A DNA stretch of 5,239 bases from Desulfobacteraceae bacterium (GTDB taxonomy: Bacteria > Desulfobacterota > Desulfobacteria > Desulfobacterales > Desulfosalsimonadaceae): NCBI GenBank assembly GCA_007131845.1, contig SLPT01000028.1, forward strand, positions 1 to 5,239, given 5' to 3'. The stretch's first letter is position 1, and each line of letters starts with the position of its first letter. The position numbers were made by a program, and so were the translations under genes. Below, piece by piece: positions 5,120-5,239 of this stretch. The notes under the pieces are model-generated. The model had not been told where the DNA came from. It was given only the letters and a program-made list of their open reading frames with translations, and ran no database searches.

Positions 5120-5239
5120 CCGGAACGGCCAGCATGGTCAGGTGCCGGCTGACAAACGATGCCGGATTGAATTCCAGCAGCAGACGGTGAGCTGTTTGCG
5201 ACAGGTTTTTCAGGCGCCCCAGTGTCCCGACCCATCGCC
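5025..5239 (-). CDS. C-terminal end of an unidentified minus-strand gene (partial)
   Basis: One minus-strand frame is open from the right edge to TGA at 5025-5027, 71 codons. It reads RWVGTLGRLKNLSQTAHRLL, then EFNPASFVSRHLTMLAVPAP. The run of CTG, GCC and GTC codons and the leucine-rich amphipathic sequence look genuinely coding down to about 5120. The opposite strand there gives Gln-rich nonsense, as expected for antisense of CTG codons. The last 30 or so residues overlap the TIGR02757 fragment antiparallel and were probably acquired by the rearrangement that truncated both genes. I do not recognise the family. The start lies outside the window. Confidence 0.4.
   Translation of the reverse strand, partial: RWVGTLGRLKNLSQTAHRLLLEFNPASFVSRHLTMLAVPAPGIDVITANYPPKKQEKALACTALSGWSIR

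Overview
The window looks like a stretch of a Deltaproteobacteria/Desulfobacterota chromosome, possibly a sulfate-reducer relative. This is inferred from the Lon C-terminus, the lon/tRNA-Val/tRNA-Asp order, a cysteine-rich ferredoxin typical of anaerobes, and the TIGR02757 and DUF2892 proteins. No species can be named from the sequence alone.

Layout. 1-575 is ordinary core genome: the last 71 codons of lon, a hairpin-rich gap holding a likely tRNA promoter, tRNA-Val(UAC), tRNA-Asp(GUC), and a textbook terminator. Directly behind that terminator lies a CRISPR remnant: one degenerate repeat, one 37-nt spacer and one intact 37-nt repeat. It abuts a 5'-truncated gene for a multi-cluster 4Fe-4S protein (about 688-1266). 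From 1267 to about 3020 the DNA is A+T-rich and mostly without recognisable genes. It holds two diverged copies of a 93-bp repeat (1384-1476 and 2774-2866, about 74% identical), a tiny strongly ribosome-bound ORF that appears frameshifted, and one orphan gene of unknown function (2137-2706).

A G+C-richer gene follows (start most likely TTG 3091, to 4212). I read it as a macrodomain-like protein, with aspartates spaced as I remember them in the Legionella ADP-ribosylhydrolase MavL. What looks like a solitary IS21-type transposon end sits immediately behind it. The last third holds an intact DUF2892 membrane protein with a palindromic operator candidate. It also holds a clear TIGR02757 pseudogene (in-frame TAA, a one-base frameshift, lost C-terminus) and the tail of a minus-strand gene running in from the right edge.

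Taken together, this is an accessory/decay zone downstream of a tRNA pair. Intact orphan cargo genes sit among remnants of a CRISPR array, a ferredoxin gene, a TIGR02757 gene and probably an IS. The genes do not form an evident pathway. The most interesting items are the macrodomain-like protein, the CRISPR remnant fused to the truncated ferredoxin gene, and the dispersed 93-bp repeat.
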